64,000 nucleotides of DNA from Paenibacillus uliginis N3/975 (GCF_900177425.1 NZ_LT840184.1:3884263-3948262), one strand, 5' to 3'; positions 15,388 through 24,104 are shown, counted from the first letter of the stretch. Numbers and translations are program-made. Notes: generated by a model from the sequence alone, not told the origin.

Positions 15388-15546
15388 ATGAAGAGCTATC
15401 AAGGCACGAAATCCATACATATGGTCGGACAGGCTTGGCAAATTAAAACCATGCTGAAGCAGTGGCAAAAACAATGGGGTCCAGAGGTCACGATTGCTGA
15501 ACTTTTAATCCAATCCAACGTAGATAAATACGAAAAACGAATATAA
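15388..15546 (+). CDS. mciZ: MciZ-like inhibitor of FtsZ assembly
   Basis: A 52-residue open frame, MKSYQGTKSIHMVGQAWQI..., with AGAAGGAA 9 nt before the ATG. The central segment (VGQAWQIKTMLKQWQKQWG) resembles the core of B. subtilis MciZ (VGKAWEIRAKLKEYGR), and the gene sits next to nudF as mciZ does there. MciZ blocks Z-ring formation in the mother cell during sporulation by capping FtsZ. The protein is longer than the 40-residue B. subtilis form, with an extra C-terminal helix. The identification rests on a short match plus gene order. Confidence 0.7.
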   Translation: MKSYQGTKSIHMVGQAWQIKTMLKQWQKQWGPEVTIAELLIQSNVDKYEKRI

Positions 15547-15649
15547 AATTAGGTCTTAAGACTCAAAATTCGACTTTTTTCTGTTTTTTTCGTTATATAA
15601 CCATGACTAACACCCCTGTACATGTGTTCTATTATTGGGAGGTTTCGAA

Positions 15650-16849
15650 ATGCGACATCTAATAAATAGAGAGCCCGATGGTAACACTGAGCCACCAACA
15701 CTGGCATATGAACTTGGCAAGTGGCATCAGAATCGCGGACATTTTGAAGAAGCTCTAACATGCTTTAAACAAGCTGCGATGGCTGCCAGCTATACAACAC
15801 CAACTGATATGGAACGTTCTGCTTTAAGCTGGATCGAATACGGGCGTTTAAATGCAAAACTGAATAAATGTAACGAAGCTGCTGAATCGTATAAGCATGC
15901 TCTTTGCTTTGGAATGCCTTATGCCGCAAAGTCATTGAACGAGTGGGCCTTATTGTTGCATCAAGAAGGGATATGTGATCGTGACATATTCAATCGTCTC
16001 TTATTTGAGTTATCTTCACATTCCATTTGCACAACAGTACTCGGATGTGCCTTGAGTGAAATCGGAGCCTATACGGAAGCTGCACTTTGCTTTAATATGA
16101 CCGAATATACCGATACTCAAACCGGAATCATTCATGCCCATTGTCTGATTAACGATGATCGATTAGATGAAGCAATGAATTTACTGGTTTCCTTGAACAA
16201 TAAATGTGCTCTCGAAGACTCGACACAGGATGTGCATCGCGACTTAATCAGTATCACTATGTTCTTGTGCAAATGGCGGCTCAGCGGATCTCTCCCTTAT
16301 CTCCCTGCCTACGATGATGATCGGTATAAACTTGCCGAAGTAGCTGTGTCCCTCGGTATGCTAGCTGAGGCCGATTTTATTCTTTCAACTGAAGGAACCG
16401 CTGGAGAGTACGCCCTCATACATATGCTTTATTCTGAGGGTTATACGACATTAGCTGGAACGCGCATCAGCTGCCTACCAGAAGTTCAGGTTAATCATAC
16501 ACATCCGTATCATAACGAGCTCCAATTTATTACTGCAGAGCGACTGTATGATCTAGGTGATTATGAAAGGGCTTCCGTCATATTTGAGAACCTACGTTTA
16601 TCCCAACCGGAGCATACGGCCGCCAGATTCGGAGAAGCCGCCTGTTATTTACAGTCTTCTCTTCTTTCCCTTTCTTCTCGTATGGCACGTATTGATAGCC
16701 TGGATACAGTGAAGGAGCAAGCCATGGAGTACATGCATAGCATTAACGCCGCACTTCATATTGTGGAGAACACCCATTGGCACACCATCTGGTCACCGGC
16801 TCAACGCCGCCGTGAGAACGGGATTGGTAGATCCACGACGCTGAATTAA
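15650..16849 (+). CDS. tetratricopeptide-repeat protein, function unknown
   Basis: A soluble protein of 399 residues built of helical pairs. TPR-like units are seen at LAYELGKWHQNRGHFEEALTCFKQA (about 18-42), SWIEYGRLNAKLNKCNEAAESYKHAL (about 60-85), GCALSEIGAYTEAALCFN, and ITAERLYDLGDYERASVIFENL near the C-terminus. No signal peptide, membrane helix or enzymatic motif is visible. ATG 15650 has GGGAGG 7 nt upstream; a TTG five codons earlier overlaps it. It is a single gene on the plus strand between mciZ and a minus-strand peptidase, sharing a terminator with the latter. It may be lineage-specific. Confidence 0.75.
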   Translation: MRHLINREPDGNTEPPTLAYELGKWHQNRGHFEEALTCFKQAAMAASYTTPTDMERSALSWIEYGRLNAKLNKCNEAAESYKHALCFGMPYAAKSLNEWALLLHQEGICDRDIFNRLLFELSSHSICTTVLGCALSEIGAYTEAALCFNMTEYTDTQTGIIHAHCLINDDRLDEAMNLLVSLNNKCALEDSTQDVHRDLISITMFLCKWRLSGSLPYLPAYDDDRYKLAEVAVSLGMLAEADFILSTEGTAGEYALIHMLYSEGYTTLAGTRISCLPEVQVNHTHPYHNELQFITAERLYDLGDYERASVIFENLRLSQPEHTAARFGEAACYLQSSLLSLSSRMARIDSLDTVKEQAMEYMHSINAALHIVENTHWHTIWSPAQRRRENGIGRSTTLN

Positions 16850-16862
16850 ATAACCTGTTGAA

Positions 16863-16904
16863 TAAAAAAGCCCACACACGGAAATTTGCTTCCGGATGTG
16901 GGCT
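16863..16904. terminator. bidirectional terminator between TPR gene and M20 peptidase gene
   Basis: AGCCCACA (16869-16876) pairs with TGTGGGCT (16897-16904). Six A precede the stem (T run for the minus strand) and a T-rich stretch follows for the plus strand. Confidence 0.8.
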
Positions 16905-16943
16905 CTGCTGTTTGTTTATTATTTCTCAGTAAAAGGGATTAGA

Positions 16944-18071
16944 TCAACCCTTTGCTGCTTCTTGAACAATCGCAACAACAATCTGTGCTGCTTTGACCAG
17001 ATCGGATGCCTTGATTCGTTCATTCGTTGTATGAATCTCCTCGTAACCGACAGCAAGATTTACGGTTGGAACGCCCAATCCGTTGAATATATTGGCATCA
17101 CTGCCTCCTCCGGATGGGAACGTACGGCCTGACAGTCCAAGTCCACCAATCGCACGCTTGGCTAGCTGAACAACGTTATCGTTCTCGTTGTAGCTGAAAG
17201 CAGGGTATATAATTTCACTGCGGAATTCGCATTTTGCACCGTATTCCCGTACAGTCGTCTCCAGCGCATCACGCATCAGATCAATCTGCTTCTCTACTTT
17301 TTCCTGAACGATACTTCTAGCTTCCGCGTCAATCTGTACGTAGTCGCATACGATGTTCGTCGGACCGCCACCTTGGAATTTCCCAATATTAGCAGTTGTT
17401 TCTTCATCGATCCGGCCGAGGTTCATCTTGGCGATAGATTTGGCGGCTACCTGAATGGCGCTGATACCATCTTCCGGATTTACTCCAGCATGAGCTGATT
17501 TCCCGTTAATAATCATAGTTACCTTCGCCTGGGTCGGAGCTGCCACGGCGATAGCTCCTACTTCACCATTGGAATCCAGCGCATAACCGAGATCAGCATC
17601 CAGATACTTAGGATCCAGCGCACGTGCGCCCATGAGACCGGATTCTTCACCCGCTGTGATGATAAATTGAATTTTACCATGAGGGATTTTATTATCTTTG
17701 ATTACACGAATAGCTTCAAGAAGTGCAGCAATCCCTGCTTTATCGTCTGAGCCGAGAATGGTGGTACCGTCACTGCGGATCCATCCATCTTCTCCGAGAA
17801 CTGGTTTAATCCCATTGCCAGGCGTTACTGTATCCATGTGACAGGTGAAAAGAAGTTTAGGAGCTTTATCCGCCTGTTCCGCTTCCCAGGTAATAATCAA
17901 GTTGCCGGATCCGTGACCGGTTTTTTCTTTCGTATCATCCTCGACCACTTGAAGACCTAAGCTGCCGAATTTCTCTTTGAGCACAACTGAGATCTGTTCT
18001 TCATGCTTGGTCTCACTGTCTACGCGAACCAATTCCATAAACTCATTAACAATACGCTCTTGTGAAATCAT
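16944..18071 (-). CDS. M20-family metallopeptidase (PepT-like, YqjE type)
   Basis: A 375-residue zinc peptidase of the M20 family, close to the PepT-like group. The metal and catalytic residues are visible: TCHMDT (His78, Asp80), LGSDDKAG (Asp109/110), AGEESG (Glu142/143), and near the C-terminus GGGSDANIFN and EEIHTTNE. The dimerisation lid (VTMIINGKSAHAGVNPEDG) lies in the middle. It probably removes N-terminal residues from short peptides in the cytoplasm; its true substrate is unknown. The position near the bkd genes matches B. subtilis yqjE. Confidence 0.9.
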   Translation of the reverse strand: MISQERIVNEFMELVRVDSETKHEEQISVVLKEKFGSLGLQVVEDDTKEKTGHGSGNLIITWEAEQADKAPKLLFTCHMDTVTPGNGIKPVLGEDGWIRSDGTTILGSDDKAGIAALLEAIRVIKDNKIPHGKIQFIITAGEESGLMGARALDPKYLDADLGYALDSNGEVGAIAVAAPTQAKVTMIINGKSAHAGVNPEDGISAIQVAAKSIAKMNLGRIDEETTANIGKFQGGGPTNIVCDYVQIDAEARSIVQEKVEKQIDLMRDALETTVREYGAKCEFRSEIIYPAFSYNENDNVVQLAKRAIGGLGLSGRTFPSGGGSDANIFNGLGVPTVNLAVGYEEIHTTNERIKASDLVKAAQIVVAIVQEAAKG

Positions 18072-18180
18072 TGGACTTTCCTCTCTTTCTTAGATGGGTT
18101 ACAATGTTGCTTGTACGATGTATAAAAAATGAATGCATCTTTATGTTCATTATTTAAACTTAATCCAAAGGAGTAACACA

Positions 18181-18282
18181 ATGCAACGTAAAAAATGGTT
18201 TCGTATCGTCATTTATCTCATGCTGGCTGCTATGATCGGCTCCACACTTTTTATTGTATTGGAACCTTTTCTCTTGCGCTAA
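18181..18282 (+). CDS. Prli42-like small membrane protein
   Basis: A 33-residue protein, MQRKKWFRIVIYLMLAAMIG..., made of a basic N-terminus and one membrane helix, with AAAGGAG 8 nt before the ATG. The pattern (MQ-K-K-R-VIYLML---STL) matches stressosome-associated Prli42 proteins of Firmicutes, which tether RsbR-type stressosomes to the membrane in Listeria. Whether this organism has a stressosome cannot be told from the window. The gene is divergent from the M20 peptidase gene. Confidence 0.7.
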   Translation: MQRKKWFRIVIYLMLAAMIGSTLFIVLEPFLLR

Positions 18283-18295
18283 TGCCTTTAATAGC

Positions 18296-18988
18296 TTATG
18301 ATTCCGCCGCTTGAAGCTGGACCTCATAGGGAAAGACCCGGGTGAAATATGGTATTATCTCCCGGGCCACTTCCTCTACCAAGAAATTCTTCCCGGTACA
18401 CTCCTCGAGCGAAGTTACACCGAACTCCTGTATACCGCAAGGAACAATGCCCGAGAAGCCTTCCTTCTCAATCCCTGCCTTTACGTTAAGTGCAAAGCCA
18501 TGGCTTGTCACAAAACCCCTGTGATGCTTGCATTTGTTAAACTTTACCCCAATCGCACAGATTTTACGATCGCCGACCCATACGCCGGTGTACTCTGGTT
18601 TTCGCCCGGATTTAATTCCGAAATCTGCCAGATAATCAATAATGACCTGCTCCACGTTTCGTAAGTATCCGTGAAGATTCAGGTTTGCCCCACCATCCAA
18701 AAGCAGCAGCGGATATCCGACCAGTTGGCCCGGTCCATGATATGTAATATCTCCTCCACGGTCTATCTCGTACAAGCCTATTCCTTGGGCTTCAAGCTCC
18801 TCTCTGCTGAGAAGCAAATGCTCCGGATGCCGCTGCGATCCCATGGTGTATGTGGGAGGATGCTGGAGGAGCATCAGACACTCACTACGCTCCCCCAGAT
18901 CTATTCCCTTTACCCGCTCCTTTTGCAAGTCCCAGGCAGCCCCGTAATCCATTAAAGGCGTATAAGATACATCTAATGCTTTCTTCAT
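18296..18988 (-). CDS. lipB: octanoyl-ACP:protein N-octanoyltransferase LipB
   Basis: LipB moves octanoate from acyl carrier protein to lipoyl domains, the first step of lipoate synthesis. In 230 residues the signature RGGDITYHGPGQLVGYP (77-93), the catalytic Lys region KICAIGVKFNKCKHHRGF, and the catalytic Cys in GIVPCGI are present. It lies about 80 nt downstream of bkdB, whose E2 subunit needs a lipoyl group, so the two may be functionally linked. Many Bacillales use LipM/LipL instead; whether those also exist here is outside the window. Confidence 0.93.
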   Translation of the reverse strand: MKKALDVSYTPLMDYGAAWDLQKERVKGIDLGERSECLMLLQHPPTYTMGSQRHPEHLLLSREELEAQGIGLYEIDRGGDITYHGPGQLVGYPLLLLDGGANLNLHGYLRNVEQVIIDYLADFGIKSGRKPEYTGVWVGDRKICAIGVKFNKCKHHRGFVTSHGFALNVKAGIEKEGFSGIVPCGIQEFGVTSLEECTGKNFLVEEVAREIIPYFTRVFPYEVQLQAAES

Positions 18989-19071
18989 CCTGCTGTGCCT
19001 TCTTTCTTAGAGTACCCTAAAAAAAATCACTTTACCTTGTTAAGAAATCTCAGATGGAAGTGAATCAACAA

Positions 19072-20460
19072 TCAATACAATTTCGTATCGAGAGAAAATC
19101 CTTCCAAGTTATCTTTCACCCGCTGCAAAAATCTTCCGCAGATAACGCCATCCAATATTCTATGATCCAAGGAAAGACAAATATTGGCCATAGAACGTAC
19201 TGCGATCATGTCATTAATAACGACAGGTTTTTTGACAATGGACTCAAACGTTAAAATAGCCGCCTGAGGGTAATTGATTATCGGGTAGGACAAAATCGAT
19301 CCAAAAGAACCTGTATTATTGACCGTAAACGTACCGCCCTGCATATCGTCAAGTGTTAGTTTACCTTCACGGGTTTTTCTGGCCAGCTCATCAATTTCAC
19401 GAGCCAATCCGGCAATGTTCTTCTGGTCCGCTCTTTTGATGACAGGCGTCATGACAGAATCCTCTGTTCCGACCGCGAGGGAAAGATTTATCTCCCGCTT
19501 GACGACGATTTTGTCCACCGCCCAGAACGAGTTCATGATTGGGTAATCCTTGATCGCGTTGACAACGGCTTTCAGCAAAAAGGCCAGATAGGTAAGATTT
19601 ACGCCCTCATTACGCTTAAACTCATCCTTCAACTTGTTCCGGATTAGTACGAGATTAGTAACGTCGACCTCTATCATCGTCCAGGCATGTGGAATTTCGG
19701 ATACACTTTGGCGCATGTTTCTTGCGATTGTGTTACGGATCGGCGTAACATCAACGAAATAATCGTTTCTTCCGCCCCCCGTTCCATCCACCTCAATCGT
19801 TGGAATTTTGGGCGACTCCGTCAAATGGAGACCAGAATGCCGCACATTCGGAATAGCTGTTCCAAGCGGAGGACTTGGCTCTGCTTGGGGTTGACTCAGC
19901 ATACCTGTAAACGGCGAAGCTGATGATACCGAAGGTTTCTGGATATCCGGTGCTGTAGGATTGACTGGTGCGGCTGTCGCCGTCTTCGCCGGACCTCCAT
20001 GCTCAATGTAGGAGAGCACATCTTTACGCGTAATTCGGCCTCCCATACCTGTTCCTGTTACTTGATTAAGATCTATGCGGTGTTCTGCGGCCAGACTTTG
20101 CACAGCAGGAGAGTATCGTGCTCTCATTGAATCGCCTGCTGCAGGAGTGTTCTGTCCAGATGTTGGTTGAGACTGCGCTGGGGCTGCCGTTTCGGGTTCA
20201 ATACTTCCCACAGCTGAAATACGGCAGATGATTTCACCAACAGCAACCGTCTGACCTTCCTCTGCCAAAATTTCTCCCATAATCCCATCCATAGTCGATG
20301 GAATTTCCGCATTTACCTTATCGGTCATCACTTCACAGATAGGTTCATACTGCTCAATTCGGTCTCCCTGCTTTTTAAGCCATTTACCGATCGTAGCGGA
20401 GACAAGCGACTCCGCCAGCTGCGGCATCGCCACATCGGTCATTTTCCCGTTTTCAGACAT
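19072..20460 (-). CDS. bkdB: branched-chain 2-oxoacid dehydrogenase E2 (dihydrolipoamide acyltransferase)
   Basis: The core E2 subunit of the branched-chain 2-oxoacid dehydrogenase complex, 462 residues. Domains in order: an N-terminal lipoyl domain with the lipoylated Lys48 in EVMTDKVNAE; a Pro/Ala/Gln-rich linker; a peripheral-subunit-binding domain (RARYSPAVQSLAAEHRIDL...GRITRKDV); a second Pro-rich linker; and a catalytic acyltransferase domain ending in SLDHRILDGV, with the active-site His. ATG 20460 has AAGGAG 8 nt upstream. It closes the bkdAA-bkdAB-bkdB operon. Confidence 0.94.
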   Translation of the reverse strand: MSENGKMTDVAMPQLAESLVSATIGKWLKKQGDRIEQYEPICEVMTDKVNAEIPSTMDGIMGEILAEEGQTVAVGEIICRISAVGSIEPETAAPAQSQPTSGQNTPAAGDSMRARYSPAVQSLAAEHRIDLNQVTGTGMGGRITRKDVLSYIEHGGPAKTATAAPVNPTAPDIQKPSVSSASPFTGMLSQPQAEPSPPLGTAIPNVRHSGLHLTESPKIPTIEVDGTGGGRNDYFVDVTPIRNTIARNMRQSVSEIPHAWTMIEVDVTNLVLIRNKLKDEFKRNEGVNLTYLAFLLKAVVNAIKDYPIMNSFWAVDKIVVKREINLSLAVGTEDSVMTPVIKRADQKNIAGLAREIDELARKTREGKLTLDDMQGGTFTVNNTGSFGSILSYPIINYPQAAILTFESIVKKPVVINDMIAVRSMANICLSLDHRILDGVICGRFLQRVKDNLEGFSLDTKLY

Positions 20461-20479
20461 GCTCACAACTCCTTGTATC

Positions 20480-21466
20480 TTAATAGAGCGCCAGTTGACG
20501 CATGGATTCTTTCACTTTGTCCTTATTCAGCATATAAAACTTCTCCATTGGAGGACTGATTGGCATCGCAGGTACATCCGGTGCGCACAAGCGCATAATC
20601 GGGGCATCAAGTTCGTACAAACAGTTCTCTGCGATAATGGCGGCCACCTCGGCCCCAACACCGCCAGTTTTGTTATCCTCATGCACGATCATTACTTTAC
20701 CTGTTGTACGGGCAGCCTCTATGATGGCCTCCTGATCGAGCGGTTGCAGCGTTCTGAGATCCAGAACGTGTGCGGTAATCCCCTCTTCTCGTTCCAGTTC
20801 CTCCGCCGCCTGCATCACAAAGTGCAATGGTTGGCTGTATCCGATGACCGTAATATCAGCACCCGCTCTCAGCAGGTTGGCTTTCCCGATTGGCACGGTG
20901 TAATCATCCTCAGGCACGTCACCTTTAATGAGCTTGTAACACTTTTTATTCTCAAAAAACAGAACCGGATCCGGGTCACGTACAGCTGCCTTAAGTAGTC
21001 CTTTTGCATCGTACGCTGTAAATGGAGCTACAATTTTAAGTCCAGGTGTCCCAAAGAATATAGATTCCGGACATTGGGAGTGGTAGAGCCCTCCGAAAAT
21101 GCCTCCGCCGATCGGAGCGCGGATAACGACGGGACAGCTCCAGTCATTATTAGAACGATAACGGATTTTTGCTGCTTCGCTGATGATCTGGTTAGTCGCA
21201 GGCAACATAAAGTCTGAATACTGCATTTCAGCAATCGGCTTCATACCGTACATCGCTGCACCAATAGCTACACCGGCTATGGCTGACTCGGCTAGCGGCG
21301 TATCCATGACACGCATTTCACCGAATTGTTCCATCAGACCCTTCGTTGTGGTAAACACGCCGCCTTTAACGCCGACATCCTCCCCAAGCACAAATACGGA
21401 TTCATCTCTCTCCATTTCTTCCTTCATTGCAAGACGAATTGCATCGATATATTCCATAACGGCCAT
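20480..21466 (-). CDS. bkdAB: branched-chain 2-oxoacid dehydrogenase E1 beta subunit
   Basis: The beta half of the thiamine-diphosphate-dependent E1 enzyme, 328 residues. Family features include the FVLGEDVGVKGGVF segment, DTPLAESAIAGVAIGAA, PIAEMQYSDF, GGLYHSQCPESIF, and the C-terminal VHEDNKTGGVGAEVAA and PPMEKFYMLNKDKV. It begins 2 nt after the E1 alpha stop with GGAGG upstream, so the subunits are made together. The complex turns 2-oxo acids of Val, Leu and Ile into branched acyl-CoA. Confidence 0.95.
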   Translation of the reverse strand: MAVMEYIDAIRLAMKEEMERDESVFVLGEDVGVKGGVFTTTKGLMEQFGEMRVMDTPLAESAIAGVAIGAAMYGMKPIAEMQYSDFMLPATNQIISEAAKIRYRSNNDWSCPVVIRAPIGGGIFGGLYHSQCPESIFFGTPGLKIVAPFTAYDAKGLLKAAVRDPDPVLFFENKKCYKLIKGDVPEDDYTVPIGKANLLRAGADITVIGYSQPLHFVMQAAEELEREEGITAHVLDLRTLQPLDQEAIIEAARTTGKVMIVHEDNKTGGVGAEVAAIIAENCLYELDAPIMRLCAPDVPAMPISPPMEKFYMLNKDKVKESMRQLALY

Positions 21467-21468
21467 CT

Positions 21469-22494
21469 CTATACCCCTCCTTCGTTCTCGGCGTACACAT
21501 GTCGCAGTGTATCCTCCGGCTTCGGAAAAGGAGCCCGGTCCGCATATTCCGTCGCTTCTTTAATCTCCAGGTTTAGCTGGGCTATCAAATCCTGATCCTG
21601 ATTTTCATCCCATAACCCTAAGTCCACTAAATATGCTTTAAAACGGGCTATACCGTCTTTTTTCCAGTTCTCTTCAACTTCTTCTTTCGTACGGTATGCT
21701 AAATCATTATCTGAAGTGGAGTGTGGTGACAAGCGGTACGTCATCGCTTCGATCAGAGTCGGGCCTTCGCCACGTACCGCCCGTTCGCGTGCCTCCTTAA
21801 CGGCTGCATACACTTCAAGCGCGTCATTGCCATCCACACGAATGCCTGGAAACCCGTATCCGAGCGCACGGTCGCTGACCTTCCCGCCGAGCTGCTTGTG
21901 TTCTGGAACTGAAATCGCATATCGGTTATTCTCACACATAATAATGACCGGAAGTTTATTTACCCCGGCAAAATTGCATCCTTCATGAAAATCTCCCTGG
22001 TTGCTTGAGCCTTCACCAAACGTTACAAAAGAAACAAAATCCTTCTTCTGCATTTTTGCAGCTAAAGCAAACCCGACAGCATGAGGAAGCTGAGTCGTTA
22101 CCGGACTGGAGCCGGTTACGATCCGAAGCCTCTTGCTACCGAAATGGCCAGGCATTTGCCGGCCACCGCTGTTCGGGTCCTCCGCCTTAGCGAAAGCGGA
22201 GAGCATCAGCTCTCGCGGTGTCATTCCTACGGCAAGAACAAATCCGTAGTCCCGGTAATAGGGAAGAAAATAGTCTTTTTCCCTGTCAAGCGCGAAGGCT
22301 GCTGCCACCTGACAAGTTTCCTGCCCGATACCGGAAACGTGAAAATTGATTTTTCCAGCCCGCTGAAGAAGCATATTTCGCTCATCAAATTTTCGCGCCA
22401 GTATCATATATTTGTACATGTCCAGTACTTGTCCGTCGGTCAACCCAAGCTGCTCATGCCTGTTCTTCTCAGTCATCATTTCCTGCTCTTTCAT
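21469..22494 (-). CDS. bkdAA: branched-chain 2-oxoacid dehydrogenase E1 alpha subunit
   Basis: The thiamine-diphosphate-binding alpha subunit of E1, 341 residues. The ThDP motif GEGSSNQGDFHEGCNFAGV...NN (GDG...NN type, here GEG) is seen near residues 155-185, and the phosphorylation-loop-like YRLSPHSTSDND near 260. AAGGAGGG lies 6 nt before the ATG. A 188 nt gap separates it from lpdV and holds a TATAAT box and a FapR-like operator, so E1/E2 may be controlled apart from E3. The branched acyl-CoA products prime iso- and anteiso-fatty acids. Confidence 0.95.
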   Translation of the reverse strand: MKEQEMMTEKNRHEQLGLTDGQVLDMYKYMILARKFDERNMLLQRAGKINFHVSGIGQETCQVAAAFALDREKDYFLPYYRDYGFVLAVGMTPRELMLSAFAKAEDPNSGGRQMPGHFGSKRLRIVTGSSPVTTQLPHAVGFALAAKMQKKDFVSFVTFGEGSSNQGDFHEGCNFAGVNKLPVIIMCENNRYAISVPEHKQLGGKVSDRALGYGFPGIRVDGNDALEVYAAVKEARERAVRGEGPTLIEAMTYRLSPHSTSDNDLAYRTKEEVEENWKKDGIARFKAYLVDLGLWDENQDQDLIAQLNLEIKEATEYADRAPFPKPEDTLRHVYAENEGGV

Positions 22495-22583
22495 GGAGAT
22501 CCCTCCTTAGTCATCACACCAAAAGTCTGAAATAATAACACCGTCAATCTTCATAATGACAGTGTATTATCCCTTTCTCAGAT

Positions 22584-22606
22584 CTAGTATTAAAACCTGG
22601 TACTAA
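22584..22606 (-). promoter_or_regulatory. FapR-like operator upstream of bkdAA
   Basis: On the minus strand the site reads TTAGTACCAGG, TT, TTAATACTAG, very close to the remembered FapR operator form (TTAGTACC, about five bases, TTAATACTAA). It lies 16 nt downstream of a TATAAT box, the place where FapR sites block transcription in B. subtilis lipid genes. Confidence 0.65.
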
Positions 22607-22622
22607 GACTTGGCTTAATGCT

Positions 22623-22628
22623 ATTATA
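22623..22628 (-). promoter_or_regulatory. -10 box of the bkdAA promoter
   Basis: A perfect TATAAT on the minus strand, but the -35 position (TTTCTT at 17 nt) is weak. It lies between the lpdV terminator and the FapR-like site. Confidence 0.5.
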
Positions 22629-22652
22629 ATCCCTTTTCTCATAAAAAGAAAT

Positions 22653-22681
22653 GCGGGATAGCACAGAGTGGTACCATCCGC
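22653..22681 (-). terminator. probable terminator of lpdV
   Basis: On the minus strand GCGGAT pairs with ATCCCGC (one bulged C), followed by ATTTCTTTTTATG. It begins right after the lpdV stop. Confidence 0.5.
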
Positions 22682-22682
22682 T

Positions 22683-24104
22683 TTAAATACCGGAAGATTT
22701 CCCGTCAACAGCCAGCATAGCTTCACCAATAATTTCAGACAGTGTCGGGTGTGCATGAACCGAAGATCCAACTTCCCAAGGAGTAGCATCCAAAACCTGT
22801 GCAAGGGCTGCTTCACCAATGAGTTCAGTCACATGTGGACCGATCATGTGCACTCCTAATAAATCGTTTGTAGTCTTATCCGCAATAACCTTCACAAATC
22901 CCTCATGCATCCCGTATACGAGTGCTTTTCCGTTAGCCTGAAAAGGAAATTTACCGACTTTAATCTCATGCCCGTGCTCCAGAGCCAGCTTCTCGGTAAG
23001 TCCAACACTGGCTGCTTCCGGGCGAGTGTATATACAACGGGGAATCCATTCCTTACGGTAGGACAGCTCTTTCTCACCCGCCAAATGATGGACAGCTTTA
23101 ATTCCCTCATGACTTGCCGCATGAGCGAGCTGCAGGCCGCCGACAACATCCCCGATCGCATAAATATGAGGCTCTGTCGTCTGCATAAATTCATTGGTTA
23201 CAATTAGCCCCTTGTCGATCCGTACATCTGTATTCTCAAGTCCGATGTTCTCGGCATTGCCCACACGACCTACGGATATCAGCAGCTTGTCTGATGATAA
23301 GAGATGCTCTTTACCACCATGCCGGACACCGAGCTCAATATGATTGTCTCTAATCTCATAGGTGTCTATCAGCAGCTCAGCTCCGGTCATAATCTTGATG
23401 CCTCTACCGGAAAGAAGTTTATGCATCTCCTTACCAATCTCTTCGTCTTCCGCTGGCAGCAGTTGAGAAGAAGACTCCACAATGGTGACTTCCACACCGA
23501 AATCATTCAGCATAGACGCCCATTCCACACCGATTACACCGCCGCCGACAATAATGATAGAGGAAGGAAGCTCTTCCATTAACAGGGCATGGTCACTGGT
23601 CATCACATACTTGCCGTCCGGCTCAAGACCTGGCAGATGACGAGGACGCGAACCTGTCGCAATAATAAGATGGGTCGGGACGACAGTCTCCATATCTCCG
23701 TCCGCTAATTCAACAGCCACTGCACCGCTACGGGGAGAAAAAATTGAAGGGCCAATAACCCGGCCGACCCCGTGAATGACACGGATTTTATTTTTTCGCA
23801 TCAAGTACTGTACGCCCTGATGAAGTTTTTCCACTATGTTTTCTTTTCTCTTCTGCACTTTCTCAAAGGACAGAGTAACACCATCAACTTCAATTCCAAA
23901 GCTCTCGCTTTCCTTCATCTCCGCGAAAACTTCTGCACTCCGAAGCAAGGCTTTGCTCGGAATACAGCCTCGATGAAGACATGTTCCTCCGAGCTTGTCC
24001 TGCTCAATGATGACTACATCTTTCCCAAGCTGGGCAGCCCGAATGGCAGCCACATAGCCACCGGTACCTCCACCGAGAATCGCTACATCACATGTAATTG
24101 CCAC
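22683..24104 (-). CDS. lpdV: dihydrolipoyl dehydrogenase (E3)
   Basis: The FAD-dependent E3 enzyme that reoxidises the lipoyl group, 473 residues. The FAD loop (ILGGGTGGYVAAIRAAQLG), the redox disulfide GGTCLHRGCIPSK (Cys42, Cys47), the NAD-binding GGGVIGVEWASMLNDFG, the second FAD motif IYAIGDVVGGLQLAH, and the C-terminal HAHPTLSE with the active-site His are all there. The start is GTG 24104 with GGAGG 8 nt upstream; the GTG three codons earlier overlaps that site. It lies upstream of bkdAA as in B. subtilis, but ptb, bcd and buk are missing between lpdV and the divergent yqzF. Confidence 0.95.
   Translation of the reverse strand: MAITCDVAILGGGTGGYVAAIRAAQLGKDVVIIEQDKLGGTCLHRGCIPSKALLRSAEVFAEMKESESFGIEVDGVTLSFEKVQKRKENIVEKLHQGVQYLMRKNKIRVIHGVGRVIGPSIFSPRSGAVAVELADGDMETVVPTHLIIATGSRPRHLPGLEPDGKYVMTSDHALLMEELPSSIIIVGGGVIGVEWASMLNDFGVEVTIVESSSQLLPAEDEEIGKEMHKLLSGRGIKIMTGAELLIDTYEIRDNHIELGVRHGGKEHLLSSDKLLISVGRVGNAENIGLENTDVRIDKGLIVTNEFMQTTEPHIYAIGDVVGGLQLAHAASHEGIKAVHHLAGEKELSYRKEWIPRCIYTRPEAASVGLTEKLALEHGHEIKVGKFPFQANGKALVYGMHEGFVKVIADKTTNDLLGVHMIGPHVTELIGEAALAQVLDATPWEVGSSVHAHPTLSEIIGEAMLAVDGKSSGI

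Noticed and set aside
15549..15761. 70-codon minus-strand frame over the TPR gene start
   Set aside because: It lacks a ribosome binding site and overlaps the start of a better-supported gene on the other strand.
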